A DNA stretch of 64,000 nucleotides, taken from contig NC_133774.1 of the NCBI RefSeq assembly GCF_003597395.2, positions 44,196,669 through 44,260,668 on the forward strand. The letters are read 5' to 3'. Of the stretch, positions 23,701 through 35,487 are shown piece by piece. A program made the position numbers and the translations under genes. Within the stretch, counting starts at the first letter, position 1; the number at the start of each line of letters is the position of its first letter. The notes below the pieces were generated by a model that made no database searches, was not told the origin of the DNA, and saw nothing but the letters and a program-made list of their open reading frames with translations. The DNA comes from Chelonoidis abingdonii (lineage: Eukaryota; Chordata; Testudines; Testudinidae).

Positions 23701-25787
23701 ATATGAAAATTTTAAGAATACACTCCTGATCTGGCCAGAAGTTGGATTATCTTGGTCTCTGTGGGTCTCAAAGTAGCCTTCGTACACAACTGCTTCTGCT
23801 TAAACTGCTGTGCTCAGCTGCCAGTCCAGTTCTTTCTCTTATAGCCTCACTTATACCAATGGTGCTTTCCTCCTGGCAAGGTGTATGTACTGTCCACTTG
23901 TAAAGTTTTTTACACTAAAATAATTTTGTATATCTTGTCATGCAGCATGGGTAACGTTATCCTTTTGCATGCTACTGGCTTTTAGTCACCATGCAGAGTT
24001 GGTGAATTAATAGCTCTGTTATAGACCTGTCTTCTTAATTCACCTTCATGTCCAAGCTGGCATTTGAGATTCATTTCTGAAACTTGTATAGCCTTTTTAA
24101 CCAAGGTGTGCAGTGCTTCTGAACTTTACTCCTTTAGTTGTTTTTTATATGGAAAAGGCTGTAGCATTGCCTTGATGCAATAAAAACTTGGGAGCTATTT
24201 AGCTCATACCCTGTTAAGACAGAACTGTCTTTTTCTTTTAAATCTGCCGTGAAAGTTTATAAAGATTTATACAATAGAAGCCATGCACCTTGCCTATATA
24301 TACATAGTAGTTGTAGAGATTTCATCCCCAGGATGATAATGCTCATCAAGATGACCTTCACCCAACAATCAGGGAAACAGATGCTGTGTATAGTGGTAAT
24401 ATTACCTGAAGAAAATTTAAGTGAATATAATAGGAATAGACAAACCTCCAGTCCCAAAGTCACAGAAGTAGTATAAATCGGTGCACAGGTTGTGCAGCTT
24501 TCCTTCATATTGCCTCGCAGTTGCGTCACATCTCTAATCTGGAGGACTATCCCAAATTCAATTGTCATAATGTACTACTGCTATTATTAATTATTTGCAT
24601 CACTGTAGCGCTTAGGAGCTCTAGTCATTGGCCAGGACCTCATTGTGCTAGGCCCTTTACAAACATAGAATAAAAAGACAGTCTTTCACCCCAAGAAGTT
24701 TATAATGTAGAGAAATTGGCTGCCACTCCTGGTGGCTTAAGAATATTGAAGGATGACTTGCAGCAAGTGGTCTGTGTGCAGATTTGCTGCATCTGTAAGG
24801 TATGGAATAGTTGTAAAGAATGGCTTGTGTTTTACTTACAAATTGAGGGGTAGATTTTCAAAGGCCAAACTGGCAGTTTGGTGCCTAACTGTCCCCTTTT
24901 TGCCTTTAAAAATTGGCACACACACCTTATCTTAAGTTAATAACTTTAATCCACTTCCATGCGTGCATCCTGTATTGGTGATGAGTTTTCCCATCAGATA
25001 ACAGGAAGAGAGTTTAGGATTTGACCAATAAGATTATTTGTAGGATAGATGTGGCTAGTCCTCTTTGGTTGGGCCTGCCTGAGTTTTTTAACCATTTAAG
25101 TTTTTTTTTTGTTTTTTTTTTTTTTGTTTTTTTAACAGGACTTTTAGAAATTCAAATACACAATTCTGGGTTTTCTTTAACTTGATTTCCAGTAGAGAGC
25201 AAACTAAGGCCAGCAGCGATATGTCAATCACATTAGAAATATTGGCTAATACAAATATGTAATGGAAAGAAAAAACATAACAATGATGATTTATTGTCTT
25301 GTATATAATGATTCGAGTTCTTTGGAGCCAGGGAGATAAGCTACCTTCTGTGTTTGTATCGTACCTCACCTATTGTTGGTGCTACTGATAATAAGCAAGC
25401 TGCAAACAATTATTTAATACCTAGACTTCATATTTCAATATCTTTTCAGAAAGGTACACTGTCAGTTCCTTAGGCCCCGAATTGATCTTTCTTACAATTT
25501 GGTCAGGAAAATCTTACATGTATCACTTAATAAAAGCCTCCACCTCATCACAGTTTTATTATATTTTTAAAGACCAGAGGTATGCTGAAATGATCACCAA
25601 CGTCTTACACTGACTCCATAGTTGTATGCATTCGTGCAGACAACATAAGTGATGCTGATACACCAAGATGTAAACAAAAGAAGCTATATTAGCTTAGAAG
25701 TTTTTAAAAAACTGAAAATTTATATATAATATTGTGTGAGGTGTAAGCACCACTGCCTATGATTAAGGTTGCCTGACACTTCACATC
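23701..25787. other. gene-free stretch
   Basis: Contains T-rich tracts at about 25100-25135 and a possible old interspersed repeat at 24585-24715 (listed separately). No gene. Confidence 0.45.
24585..24715 (+). repeat. old interspersed repeat, family not assigned
   Basis: Phrases such as CACTGTAGCGCTTAGGAGC and CATTGTGCTAGGCCCTTTAC resemble a widespread amniote repeat known to me by appearance only. There is no second copy in the window. Confidence 0.35.
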
Positions 25788-26180
25788 TTAAGACCCTGTT
25801 TTCAGTTCCTGATATTTTTGCCACACTTAGACTCTTCAGGCTGAATTTTTCCATGCAACCTATCTGCCTCAGGCTGTGTGGGTTTTGGTTTGTTTGTTTG
25901 TTTTAGGTGTCAGCAAAAATGGTTCAGCCATTTCTGAGAGAGACATTTGGGAAAAATATGTAATTTTTGTCCATGTTAACAAATTGGTTGTAATTGTTTT
26001 AAAAAGGCTCTAGAATCTATGTGCTTTGGACTTAAAATTTGTTTAGGGGGCATCAAGCATGTGCCTTCTGCTCCCTCATGTAAAAATTCTCAAATTTAGT
26101 CAAGTTATGAGCCTTTGAAAAATGAAAATTCAGTTTGCACATGCTCAGTAATGTGGTGTTAGCACTTGGGAGCTAAATTC
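25788..26180 (+). repeat. unclassified dispersed repeat, copy A
   Basis: This region matches, in reverse orientation and with many substitutions and small gaps, the stretch at about 42165-42520. Shared landmarks in order are AGGCTGAATTTTTCCATGC, CAAAAATGGTTCAGCCATTTC, GAAAAATATGT, and GCCTTTGAAAAAT followed by CACATGCTCA. Neither copy has a tRNA head, LINE motifs or clear inverted ends. Confidence 0.65.
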
Positions 26181-26335
26181 TCCGAAGATTCCTTTTGCAT
26201 TTTCTGACCCATATGTGCTAACTGGACTTCACAGGTGGTATTTTCATATAGCAATCTAATTCTCCCTTGGTGTGTGTGTTGGGGGGTCATCCCTTTCTCT
26301 TCCTGCAGTCCCCTGCCTCATTCATAACATACCTT

Positions 26336-26520
26336 CTTCTTCGAGAGATTGCTCATATCCATTCCGGTTAGGTGTGCGCGCGCCGCGTGCACGTTCGTCG
26401 GAGAAACTTTTACCCTAGCAACACTTGGCGGGTCGGCTGGGCGCCCCCTGGAAGTGGCGCCGCCATGGCGCCGCACATATACCCCAGCCAACCCGGCCAC
26501 CCTTCAGTTCCTTCTTACCG
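26336..26520 (+). repeat. left inverted terminal repeat, DIRS copy 1
   Basis: Begins CTTCTTCGAGAGATTGCTCA and ends near CAGTTCCTTCTTACCG. The reverse complement appears, diverged, at 32346-32530. It contains ACATATACCCC (about 26475), a possible TATA-like element followed by a pyrimidine-rich start region; the promoter role is inference. Confidence 0.8.
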
Positions 26521-26720
26521 CCCGTGTCGGTCGTTGGAACAGTGGAGTGTGGCTTAGCTGACCTCCACCTTCCCTAGCTACTCATAGTTCTTATTCTCGT
26601 TTTCTAACCATAGTTCTAGTCTTGTTCTTATATAGTTAGATTAGTTATAGTTATAGTTGTAGTTGTAGTTGTTAGTTATAAGTGAATCGGCGGGGTTTGG
26701 GGGGGTAACCCCTGCCCCGC

Positions 26721-29160
26721 ACCCAGTGCCGGAGCTCACCGGGCTTCAAGCAATGTGCGGCCTGCCATAGGCCGATGCCGACAGGAGATCCCCATGACTC
26801 CTGTCTGAAGTGCCTTGGGGAATTGCACTTGTCCTCTAAGTGCCCAATTTGCAAGGCTTTTAAGCCGCAAACCAAAAAGGAGCGGGACATTAGGTTAAGG
26901 AAGCTCCTAATGCAAGCGGCGCTAGCGCCCTCACCTTCGGCACCTAGCACGAGTCAGCAGGTGAGCAAGGCCGCCTCTACGGTACCGAGCACCATCGGTA
27001 CGCCTAAGGCTTCCCGGCACCGGCCGCAGCCGGCACCAAAGTCAACTCCGCGCCGCTCCCTCTTCCCGAGGTTGAAGACGGCGAAACCTCAGACAGGCTG
27101 GACAACACCCGCGTCACAGCCAGACACAGCGCCTAAGTCGGACCGCCGGCACCAACACCTGCCGCAGCACCGCCTAAACCGGCACCGTCGACTCCAGCCC
27201 CGCAAGGGCCGTCGAGTCCAGTGCCTGGAAGCTCCCCGACACCCGCCGTGGTAGAGCTCACTTTGCTGTCGACTCCGGAGACATTCTCTGCGGCGAGAGA
27301 CTTGATTTCCATGACCGATCCGGCACCGCTCTTCCCTGGCACCGCTGGTGCGGGTACCGTCTTTTATGGGCAAGCTGTTCCTGACCAGACCGTCGTCTGT
27401 CAGCTTGGCGGACCAGCACCGCACAAGGTCACGATCCCGTGGACGCTCCAGATCGAGACGTCGCTCCTGCTCCCGGCACTGCTCTCAATCCCGGCACCGC
27501 TCCCCACAGCACCGGTCGAGCTCGTGGTGCCGATCAACCTCAAGGCACCGGTTGATCTCAAGGCACCGGTCGATCTCTCGCTCCCCATCCCGCTACTCAC
27601 GGTACCGCTCCAGCTCCCGGCACCGTCACAGACACCGTTCCTCCCGGAGCAGATCTCGCCATAGGGGCTCGAGATCCCGGTTGACCTCCTGGCACCGGGC
27701 CGGTCGCATGTCCCAGTCTCGCTCTTGGTACCGCTCTGCGTACCAGCCCCGGTCTCCACGGTCCCGGGGTGCAAGATCAGTGGGCACTTCAGCGCCGGGG
27801 TTTTCTGCTCCTCCATGGCTGTCCAGACAGACATCCGTCTCCTCGCAGGCAGACAGCTTCTACGACCGGGACCGGGACATGGAGGTGCCCACGGGGGGTC
27901 TTTCAAGACGCATGTCCTCAGGACGCCGAGCCTCAACAGTGGTCCTTTTGGACACCCTGAGTGTACTCATCAGCCAGGGTGCTCCCCAGGTCCAGGCCAC
28001 TCTGCTGCCTCGGAAGCATCGGGCACCGAGGCCACCATCTCCAGCCCCCCTTGCGGCGAGTCGGAAGAGCACGGTCACCCATACCTCCGGAGCCTCCCAG
28101 GACACTGTGAGCAGGATGAACCCCAGAGCCAAGGGGGCTACTGCCCAGGAACCCCTCATTCCGGGGTACTTTCCTCCTCTGCCCGATGAGGGCTGGTGGC
28201 GGGGACCTCTTCTTCCAGCCTCGCCTGATAGACGTAGGGCTCATCAGACCTCCTTCGAAGGGTAGCTCTAATCAACCTCCCTTGGTGGAGTTAAGTCTGG
28301 GTCGTAGGCATCCTGTTGTGGTTGCATCTGCCGCGGAGCCCTGAACCGGGTGGCACTGCCGTCATTAAAACCATCCAGGCCGTTGCCGACCCTCTGGCAG
28401 TCTTCACACCTCCATTCCACCGACGGCGAAGCGGGTCGAGAGAAAGTAATGTGTACCGCTTTCGAGGTATGAGTACTTTGTATGTTCACCTCCCTCCTCA
28501 TTAGTTGTCCAAGTCGGTCAACGGGAAAGGTGCGCCATTGGCAGCAGGCGCTGCCCGAAGTCTAAGGAGCTAAGGCGAATGGACCTCTGGGGGCGCAAAA
28601 GTATATCGGGCGGGTGCCCTACAGTTCTCCGGTGGCCACTCAGCAGCTTGTGTGTTGGAGCTATATAGATTATAAACACCTGGCAGGTGGGTAGGTCACA
28701 GAGTGCTACCCCTGACTTCACGCCCAAAAGTTGCGGCATTCATAGAGGAAGCAAAAAATTGTGCCAGACCTCTCTCCAGGCCTCGGCCGGAGAGTGCAAC
28801 GACTCTGGCTGCCAGACTTTGGCCTCTGTATCACCATGAGGCGTATCGTCCTGGCTCAGGTCTCTAACCTACCTCGCCGGAGCTCAATCACTATTCCAGG
28901 ACTTACCCGTTGAGGCAAGGGTTGTGTTCGGAAAGACTGATCCTCGGTTCGAGACTGAAGGCAATAGAGTCATCATGAGGTCCGTGGCATGCACCTACCC
29001 CCGTGCCCAGCAATAGGCCCTTTAGGCCCCAACCCCGCCGCCCGTATTTTCCCACGAACAGCCAGGACTCGTAGGAGCCGGCGGGGTGGCGGATGTGCGA
29101 TTCCAGCCCCCAAGGAGGGCAGAGCCAAGGGCCTTCTAAGGCTCGCCCAGGGCCTAAGGC
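26721..29160 (+). pseudogene. DIRS copy 1 Gag-like protein (decayed)
   Basis: The start region encodes a Cys-rich module with three CxxC knuckles (CAAC, CLKC, CPIC at about 26754-26855), probably zinc-binding. A basic and proline/serine-rich part follows. In the frame of 27348-28265 comes a long Arg/Ser/His tract (many RSRS and SRHRS units), likely nucleic-acid binding. From about 28530 the C-terminal Gag block can be traced (the RRMDLWGRK region) only by switching frames. The frame is broken by a stop at 27252-27254 and at least two shifts near 27200-27350. The ATG used by copy 2 (32988) is lost here through small insertions. Length and order agree with copy 2. It presumably packages the RNA into a particle; that role is inferred from position. 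Confidence 0.65.
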
Positions 29161-29199
29161 AACTTGGAAGGTCGCCGGAGGCGACCACAGCCTCAGACA

Positions 29200-31072
29200 G
29201 GATCCTCTTCCCCCCTTCTACCGACCGCCTTCCTATTTCCTCCCGGCCGTTGCCCAGCTTACTGCGGACTTCTTGGGTCTGCGCACGGTGAAGCAAGGTA
29301 TACATCTCCCAATTTGCTCATTCCCCGCCTTCCTGCCGCCCCATCCCGTCCTCTTCAGGGACCCTCTTCACGAGCAAAATCCTCCTTGCCAAAGAGGTCA
29401 GTCTCTTCCTCACCGCAGGGACCATGAGAGGTCCGATAGCCGAGAGAGGGAAGGGGTTACTCCCACTATTTTCTAATTCCCAAGTCCAAGGGAGGCCTCC
29501 GGCTATTCTAGACCTGCGGGGGCTCAACAGTGGCTGCCTCAAGTTGAAGATTCCGCATGTCTCCCTGGGAACTGTTACCTCTTTGGATCGCCTAGGAAAT
29601 GGCACCGCCTCGACATAGAAGACGCGTACTTCCACATTGCCATCTTGTCCACCGCACAAGAAGTATCTCTCGTGTACCGATCACCACCAGCACTTCCAGT
29701 TCGCAGTCCTCCCTTGCCTCTCCACGGCCCGAGGGGGGTTTACAAAGTGATGGCAGTCCCGTTGTCGTACCCTCCGCAGGCAGCAGATACATGTGTGTCG
29801 TATCTGACGACTGCTCATAAAGGGACCTCTCAGACTCAGGTCCATCAGCAGTCAGCGTAATCACCGCCCTCTCTCCGCGGTTGGGACTGTCCTCAACATG
29901 GAGAAATCCAACACTGGTCCCTACTCAAAGGCTGGACTTCATAGGAGCAACCCTGGACTCCACGCTCGCCAGGGCTTACTTGCCCCAGGCATGCTTCCAA
30001 ACGATCGCCTTGATCATCCGGGGCCTGCAGGCCTCCCCACTCACCTCGGCTCACACCTGCCTAGGCCTGCTGGGCCATATTGCCACATGCACTTATGTCA
30101 CCAAGTACACCAGGCTCCGCATGCGGCCCTTTCAAACGTGGCTCCTTTCGGTCTTCCGCCCGAGCAGGGACCATATGGACGTCCTGGTTACAGTTCCTCC
30201 GAGCCCCCTCCGCTCCCTCGACTGGTGGCTGAATCCGTCCCTGGTATGCGCGGGAATGCCGTTTCAACCACAGCAGCCTTCGCTGACCTTGACGACGGAC
30301 GCGTCATCCCTCGGTTGGGGGGCCCATCTAGGTCGCCTGCATACCCAGGGCCTTCAGTCAGCCCAGGAGCTCATGCTCCATATAAACGTCCGGGAGTTGA
30401 GAGCCGTCCGCCTAGCCTGTCAGGCATTCCAGCAGCATCTTCGCGGCCGTTGTGTCTCTGTGTTCACGGACAACACAACGGCCATGTACTACATCAACAG
30501 ACGGGGGGACCCGCTCGTCTCCCCTGTGTCAGGAGGCCATTTGACTCTGGGACTTCTTTGTAGCCCACCAGGTGGACCTAGTGGCGTCCTTTCTCCCGGG
30601 GGTCCAGAATGCCCTGGCGGATCGGCTGAGCCAGTCCTTCCTCTGCTACGAATGGTCAATTTGGCCAGACGTCATACATTCCATCTTCTAGAGATGGGGG
30701 TTTCCCCTCGTAGACCTGTTCGCCTCCTGCTCGAACAGGAAGTGCCAGGAGTTCTGCTCCTTCCAGGGTGTCTCCCCGGGATTGATCACGGACGCGTTCC
30801 TCCTGCCCTGGGGACACCACCTGCTGTATGCCTTCCCTCCGTTTCCTCTGGTGCACAAGGTCCTGATGAAGCTCCGCAGGGACAAAGCGCATCTGATCCT
30901 GATCGCGCCTGCGTGGCCCAGGCAGCCCTGGTACACCACCTTGCTGGATCTGTCAGTGGTCACTCCGGTTCCCCTCCCTCCCTTCCCAGACCTGATCACA
31001 CAGGACCACGGCAGGCTTTGCCATCCGGACCTGCGTGCCCTCCACCTCACGGCGTGGCTCCTGCATGGCTGA
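29200..31072 (+). pseudogene. DIRS copy 1 reverse transcriptase-RNase H (decayed)
   Basis: The reverse transcriptase part is scattered over three frames: AILDLRGLN at about 29500, the LDIEDAYFHIAI block at about 29610-29645, and the primer-grip side near 29690. The catalytic YLDD box at about 29801-29812 is destroyed by a one-base deletion. From 29881 the frame is open through the RNase H domain, with its carboxylates in place: D in LTTDASS (about 30295), E in NVRELRAV (30395), D in FTDNTTAMYYIN (30470). A shift near 30510 moves the RNase H tail into another frame, which is still readable at 30782-31072 to its stop. It should prime and copy the RNA template and remove it. Inactive as found. 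Confidence 0.8.
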
Positions 31073-32192
31073 ATGCTGCGGAGTTGTGCTGTTCCGCTCC
31101 GGTACAGCATATTCTCTTCAGTAGCAGGAAGCCTTCCACCCGCTCCACGTATTTGGCTAAGTGGAAGCGCTTCGCATGCTGGTGCACGACTCAGGGCGTT
31201 ACTCCGTTAGAGGCCTCGATTCCCACGGTCTTAGACTACTTCTGGTACCTTAAGCAGCAGGGCCTGGCGACATCCTCCCTGAAGGTGCACCTCGCAGCTA
31301 TATCCACTTTCCATCCAGGCGAGGGTGATCATTCTGGATTGCTCTCACCTAGTGGTCTCATCGTTCAATTAAGGCCTGGACTGGCATCTATCCCCCCGCA
31401 CGTGCCCTGACCCCACGCTGGGACCTTCAACTTAGTCCTAAGCAGGCTGATGCAACCGCCCTTTGAGCCACTTCGCAGACTTTCCACTTCCTGTACCTGT
31501 CAATGGAATACGGATCTGCCTGGTGGCCATTACCATCAGCCAGGCGGTCTCCTGAGCTCAGAAGCCCTACACGGTGGACCCACCTTATCACTGTCTCTCC
31601 ATAAGACAAAGTGCAGCTGCAAACCTCATCCGGCGTTCCTTCCTTAAGGTAGCTGCGCCTTCGATACCGGCCAGGAACATCCCCAAGAAGAAGTGGGGCT
31701 TTGGAAAAGAAGACCGGAGGAGGTCTTCTTTCCAGAAGGCCCACTCTTCTCGCGGGAAACAGCAGCTTATACACCTGAGATGGGCGTAGAGTCGCTTGCT
31801 TCTATATTGAGAGATACGAAGCCCGTTCCGAAAGTCCTCTCTCCAGCTGTTGGGCGGTCGCGGAGTGAATGAAAGGTCTGCGCAGTTCTCCTCAGAGGAT
31901 GTCCTCGCTGGGTGACAGCTGCATTCGCACATGCGATGACCTGGCTCATGTTACCGTGGGGGACGCCTCACGGCGCATTTAACCAGAGCTCAAGCTTTCC
32001 CAGCCGCCTCCTGGCGCAACAGTGCCCCATCCCAATGAAGATATGCCGGCTGCGGACCTGGCTCATCAGGCCACCACCTTCGCCTCGCACGATGCGCTGG
32101 GTAAACAGGCGATCTGGAATGAAAAATCAGGCTTTGGTGCCAGCGGTGCTCCAATACAGCCCCACATCTCACTCCGACCGCCGTACGCCTAG
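31030..32192 (+). pseudogene. DIRS copy 1 tyrosine recombinase (decayed)
   Basis: The N-terminal core-binding domain is well kept to about 31330 (SRKPSTRSTYLAKWKRFACW, then DYFWYLKQQGLATSSLKVHL). It lies in a frame overlapping the end of the RNase H region, as is usual for DIRS elements. The catalytic half is badly broken: the Arg-containing block near 31530-31570 and the His-x-x-Arg and Tyr regions to 32192 can only be placed by comparison with copy 2. The protein would join the circular DNA to the genome without a target duplication. Confidence 0.7.
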
Positions 32193-32215
32193 GTAAGTCT
32201 TGGGAATCACCTAAC

Positions 32216-32310
32216 GGAAGGGAGATGAGCAATCACTTCGAAGAAGAAAACGACGGTTACTATACACCTTGTAACTGTTGTGCTTCGAGATGTGTTGCTC
32301 AATAGCCAGT
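32216..32310. repeat. internal complementary region, DIRS copy 1
   Basis: GAGATGAGCAATCACTTCGAAGAAG, then a GACGGTTACT...GTAACTGTT core, then CTTCGAGATGTGTTGCTCA. The left part is complementary to the element's left end and the core to its right-end extension. This is the bridge that lets DIRS elements restore their ends during circle formation (established model). Confidence 0.75.
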
Positions 32311-32345
32311 CCACAACCCACCCTCCTCCCAACTGTCGGAGTAGT

Positions 32346-32555
32346 CGGCAAATGAAGGAACGAAGGGTGGCTGGGTCGGCTGGGAAGGATATGGAGGCGC
32401 CATGGCGGCGCTCACTCCAGGGGCGCCCAGCTGACCCGCCGACTGTTGCTAGTGACAAGTTTCTTCGACGTGCACGCGGCGCCCACACCTAACATGGAAT
32501 GATATGAGCAACACATCTCAAAGAACAGTTACAAAGCGTGAGTAACCGTTCTTTT
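32346..32555 (+). repeat. right inverted terminal repeat, DIRS copy 1
   Basis: Inverse of 26336-26520 with many substitutions, followed by the right-end extension ACAGTTACAAAGCGTGAGTA and a short TTTT. Confidence 0.8.
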
Positions 32556-32604
32556 CTAAAATTCTGCCACAACTAGCGTAGGGCCCTACACCTAACAGCC
32601 TCGT
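32556..32604. other. 49-bp spacer between the two DIRS copies
   Basis: CTAAAATTCTGCCACAACTA onward. It does not match either terminal repeat. It may be the original genomic gap or a decayed junction. Confidence 0.6.
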
Positions 32605-32786
32605 CTTCTTCGAGTGCTTGCTCATAATCCATCCAATCAGTGTGCGCGCACACCGCGTGCACGTCGTCGGAGAAGATTTTTTACCCTAGCAACACCGGCG
32701 GATCGGACTGGGCCCCCTGCATGGAACCGCATGGCAACTGAATATAATACCTGCCGACCCGTCCGCTCCTCAGTTCCTTCTTACCG
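32605..32786 (+). repeat. left inverted terminal repeat, DIRS copy 2
   Basis: Begins CTTCTTCGAGTGCTTGCTCA and ends CTTCTTACCG. Inverse of 38470-38655. Confidence 0.8.
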
Positions 32787-32987
32787 CCCGTGTCGGTCGT
32801 TGGAACAGTGGAGCGCGGCTTAGCCTTTCTCCACTTCCCTAGCGATTCACCTGTTCTAGTACTTTTGTGTATATAGTTTTATAGTTATAGTTGCAGTTTA
32901 TACTGTTGTTAATCTTCTTAACGTAGTTAGTGTATTTACTTTAGAGGGTTGGGGATTAGCCCTTTCCCTCTCCTGGTGCCCGGGCCC

Positions 32988-35487
32988 ATGCCTGGCTCAC
33001 CGGGCTTCAAACCGTGCTCGGCCTGCTGCCGGCCGATGCCAACGGGAGACCCCCCACGACTCGTGCCTAAAGTGCCTGTGGGAATCCCCATCTCTCAGAT
33101 AAGTGCCGCATTTGCAAATCTTTTAAGCTGTGGACAAAAAAGGAGCGAGACTTTCGCCTTAAGCAGCTCCGAATGGAGGCGGTCCTCACTCCTCCAGCTT
33201 CGGCACCGAGTGCCGCACAGTCCACGCCGAGGAGAAGTGCCTCCTCGGCACCAGAGAGCGCTGGCACCGCTAAGACGCCCCGGCACCAGCTGTCACCGGC
33301 ACAGAAGACAGCCCGGCGCTGCTCCCTCTCCCCGCGTGCCAAGAAGGCTAAAGCTCCTGCGGCTCCATTACTTACACCGCAGTCGGAGCTTCAACCTAAA
33401 CCGAGTCGCCCGGCACCAATACCTGCCTCGGCACCGGTAGTAGCGGCACCGTTGATTCCGGCCATGCAAAAGCCGTTGAGTCCAGTGCGTGACAGCTCCC
33501 TGGCACGCGCCTCGGTTGAGCTTCTCGTTCCCACCATGCCCGAGACCTTTTCAATGCAAGGGAACTCATCGCGTTGACAGAGCCCACCCTGCCTCAACCC
33601 CCGGTGCTGCCGGTGCGGGTTGTTGCATCAACAGGGAAGCCTTCCTTGGTCAGGCCACCCTCTATCGACACCGCGAGCAGATGCCACTCAAGATCCAGAT
33701 CCTGCTAGCGTTCCCGATCTCGCCGCCAGTCCTGTTCCAGGCGCCGCTCGCTGTCCCGGTACCGATCCCCTTCTTGGTACTGGTCGTACTCGCGGCACCG
33801 CTCACGATCACGCTCTCCGGACCGGTACTCCAGTCATTGGTCCAGCTCCCGGCACAGTTCCCGCCGCAGCCGCTCTCACCACTGAGCTTCACGGTCCCGG
33901 TCGACCTCCCGGCACCGCGCTGGTCGCGGGTGCCGGTCACCCTCTTGGCACCGATACGACTCCCGGTACCGCTCTCCAGTGCAGCACGACCCTCGGTACC
34001 CTGGGCACAGGGCACCTCCTCATAGTCTCTCTGCTCCGCCGTGGCCATCACGGCACCCATCTGAGTCCTCTCGCGCTGATAGCGCCCTGTATGGAGATTT
34101 GGAACCGCAGAGCCGTACCCTTCAGGAGACACAGGGCACTGACCAGGCGCCTCAGTGGTCCTTCTGGACACCTTGGGCGTACCACCAGGCCCAAGGCGAA
34201 CCCACGGTTACATCTCGCTCCACCCCGTTGGAGCACCGTGCACCAGAGGCCACTGTTAGCCACCCTCCTCCAGCAGGAACAGACGCTTCGGCTTTAGCAC
34301 CGGACCCTCCAGTGTTCCCAGACCCTGAAGTTCCTCAGGATCAGGAGTCCCTACAGGAGCCGGTCGTACCGGGTCCGTCGTCCTCCTCTTCACCAGAGGA
34401 GGCAGTAGCCGGTACTTCAGCATCGGGCCCCACCCCCGATCGACCTCCGTGCCCACCAGGATCTTCTCCGGCGGGTTGCTCTGAATATCAACCTAAAAGT
34501 GGAGGAGGTTCCGGAGGTGGAGGACCCCGTTATAGACATACTATCGGCAGACGTCCCTACTCGCGTGGCTTTGCCTTTCATCCACTCCATCCAGGCCAAA
34601 GCAGACACAATTTGGCAATCCCCAGCGTCTATTCCTCCTACGGCCAGAGGCGTGGAGAGGAAATACATGGTACCCTCTAAAGGGTATGAATACGTCTATA
34701 CCCATCCTCCTCCATGCTCTCTGGTGTTGAATCTGTGAACGAGAGAGAGCGCCATGGCCAACAAGCCCCTGCCCCAAAATCGCGGGAGGCTAGACGGATG
34801 GACCTATTGGGGCGTAAGGTCTGCTCCGCCAGAGGCCTCCAACTGCGGGTGGCTAACCAGCAGGCCCTGCTCAGCAGGTATAGTTATAACACCTGGCAGT
34901 CAGTGGGTAAGTTGGCTGAGCTGATCCCACAGGATTCCCGGCCAGAGTTCCAAGCTCTCCTGGAGGAATGGAAGAAGGTAGCACGATCATTCCTGCAGGC
35001 CTCACTCGACGTGGCTGATTCGGCAGCCAGAACTGTGGCCTCTGGGATTACAATGCGGAGAATATCGTGGTTGCAAGTCTCGGGTCTGCCTCCCAAACTA
35101 CAACACACTATTCAGGACCTTCCATTTGAAGGCCAGGGCCTTTTCTCGCAGAAAACGGACCCTAGACTCCAGAGTTTGAAAGACAATCGTGTCATCATGC
35201 GTTCCCTTGGGATGCATACTCTGCAAACCCAACAGCGGTCTTTCCGGAGCCAGCCTCAGTGCCCTTACCACCACCCAGGCCACGACAGGACTTTAGCAGG
35301 AGGCGTGGTCACGGGAACCACAGACGACAATCGGGTTCCCAAAGGGGCCAGAATAACGGTCCCACCAAACCATCAGCGGGACCAAAGTCAAACTTTTGAA
35401 GGTGCGCCCGAGAGCAGAGCACCAGTTTTTTCCCAGGATCCTCCTCACTTCTCCAACTGTCTTTCCTCCCTGCATGGACCCAATTAA
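32988..35487 (+). pseudogene. DIRS copy 2 Gag-like protein
   Basis: The likely start ATG at 32988 gives MPGSPGFKPCSACCRPMPTG, aligning with the Cys-rich opening of copy 1. A one-base insertion in the C run at about 33050-33056 shifts the remaining knuckles. The Pro/Ser/Ala-rich part continues at 33173-33577, the Arg/Ser/His tract at about 33670-33930 has two stops, and a Pro/Ser/Glu-rich part follows at 33979-34520. The C-terminal block is open from 34714 to 35487 (258 codons, including RRMDLLGRKVCSARGLQLRV and RISWLQVSGLPPKLQHTIQD). This conserved helical block is probably the structural core. Broken as found, so no product is expected. The stop falls after the reverse transcriptase frame has begun, an overlap of about 90 bp. 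Confidence 0.75.

Larger units (their letters stand above)
26336..32555 (+). mobile_element. DIRS-type tyrosine-recombinase retrotransposon, copy 1
   Basis: About 6.2 kb, laid out as: left inverted terminal repeat (26336-26520), Gag-like region, reverse transcriptase/RNase H, overlapping tyrosine recombinase, internal complementary region (32216-32310), right inverted terminal repeat (32346-32555). This order and the lack of a target duplication are the established hallmarks of DIRS elements, which integrate by a tyrosine recombinase and not by an integrase. Every coding region carries frameshifts or stops. G/C content is far above the neighbourhood. A second copy in the same orientation starts 49 bp downstream. 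Confidence 0.9.

Noticed and set aside
27400..27936. 178-codon minus-strand frame rich in Gly/Ser/Thr
   Set aside because: It is the antisense shadow of the Arg/Ser/His tract of DIRS Gag.
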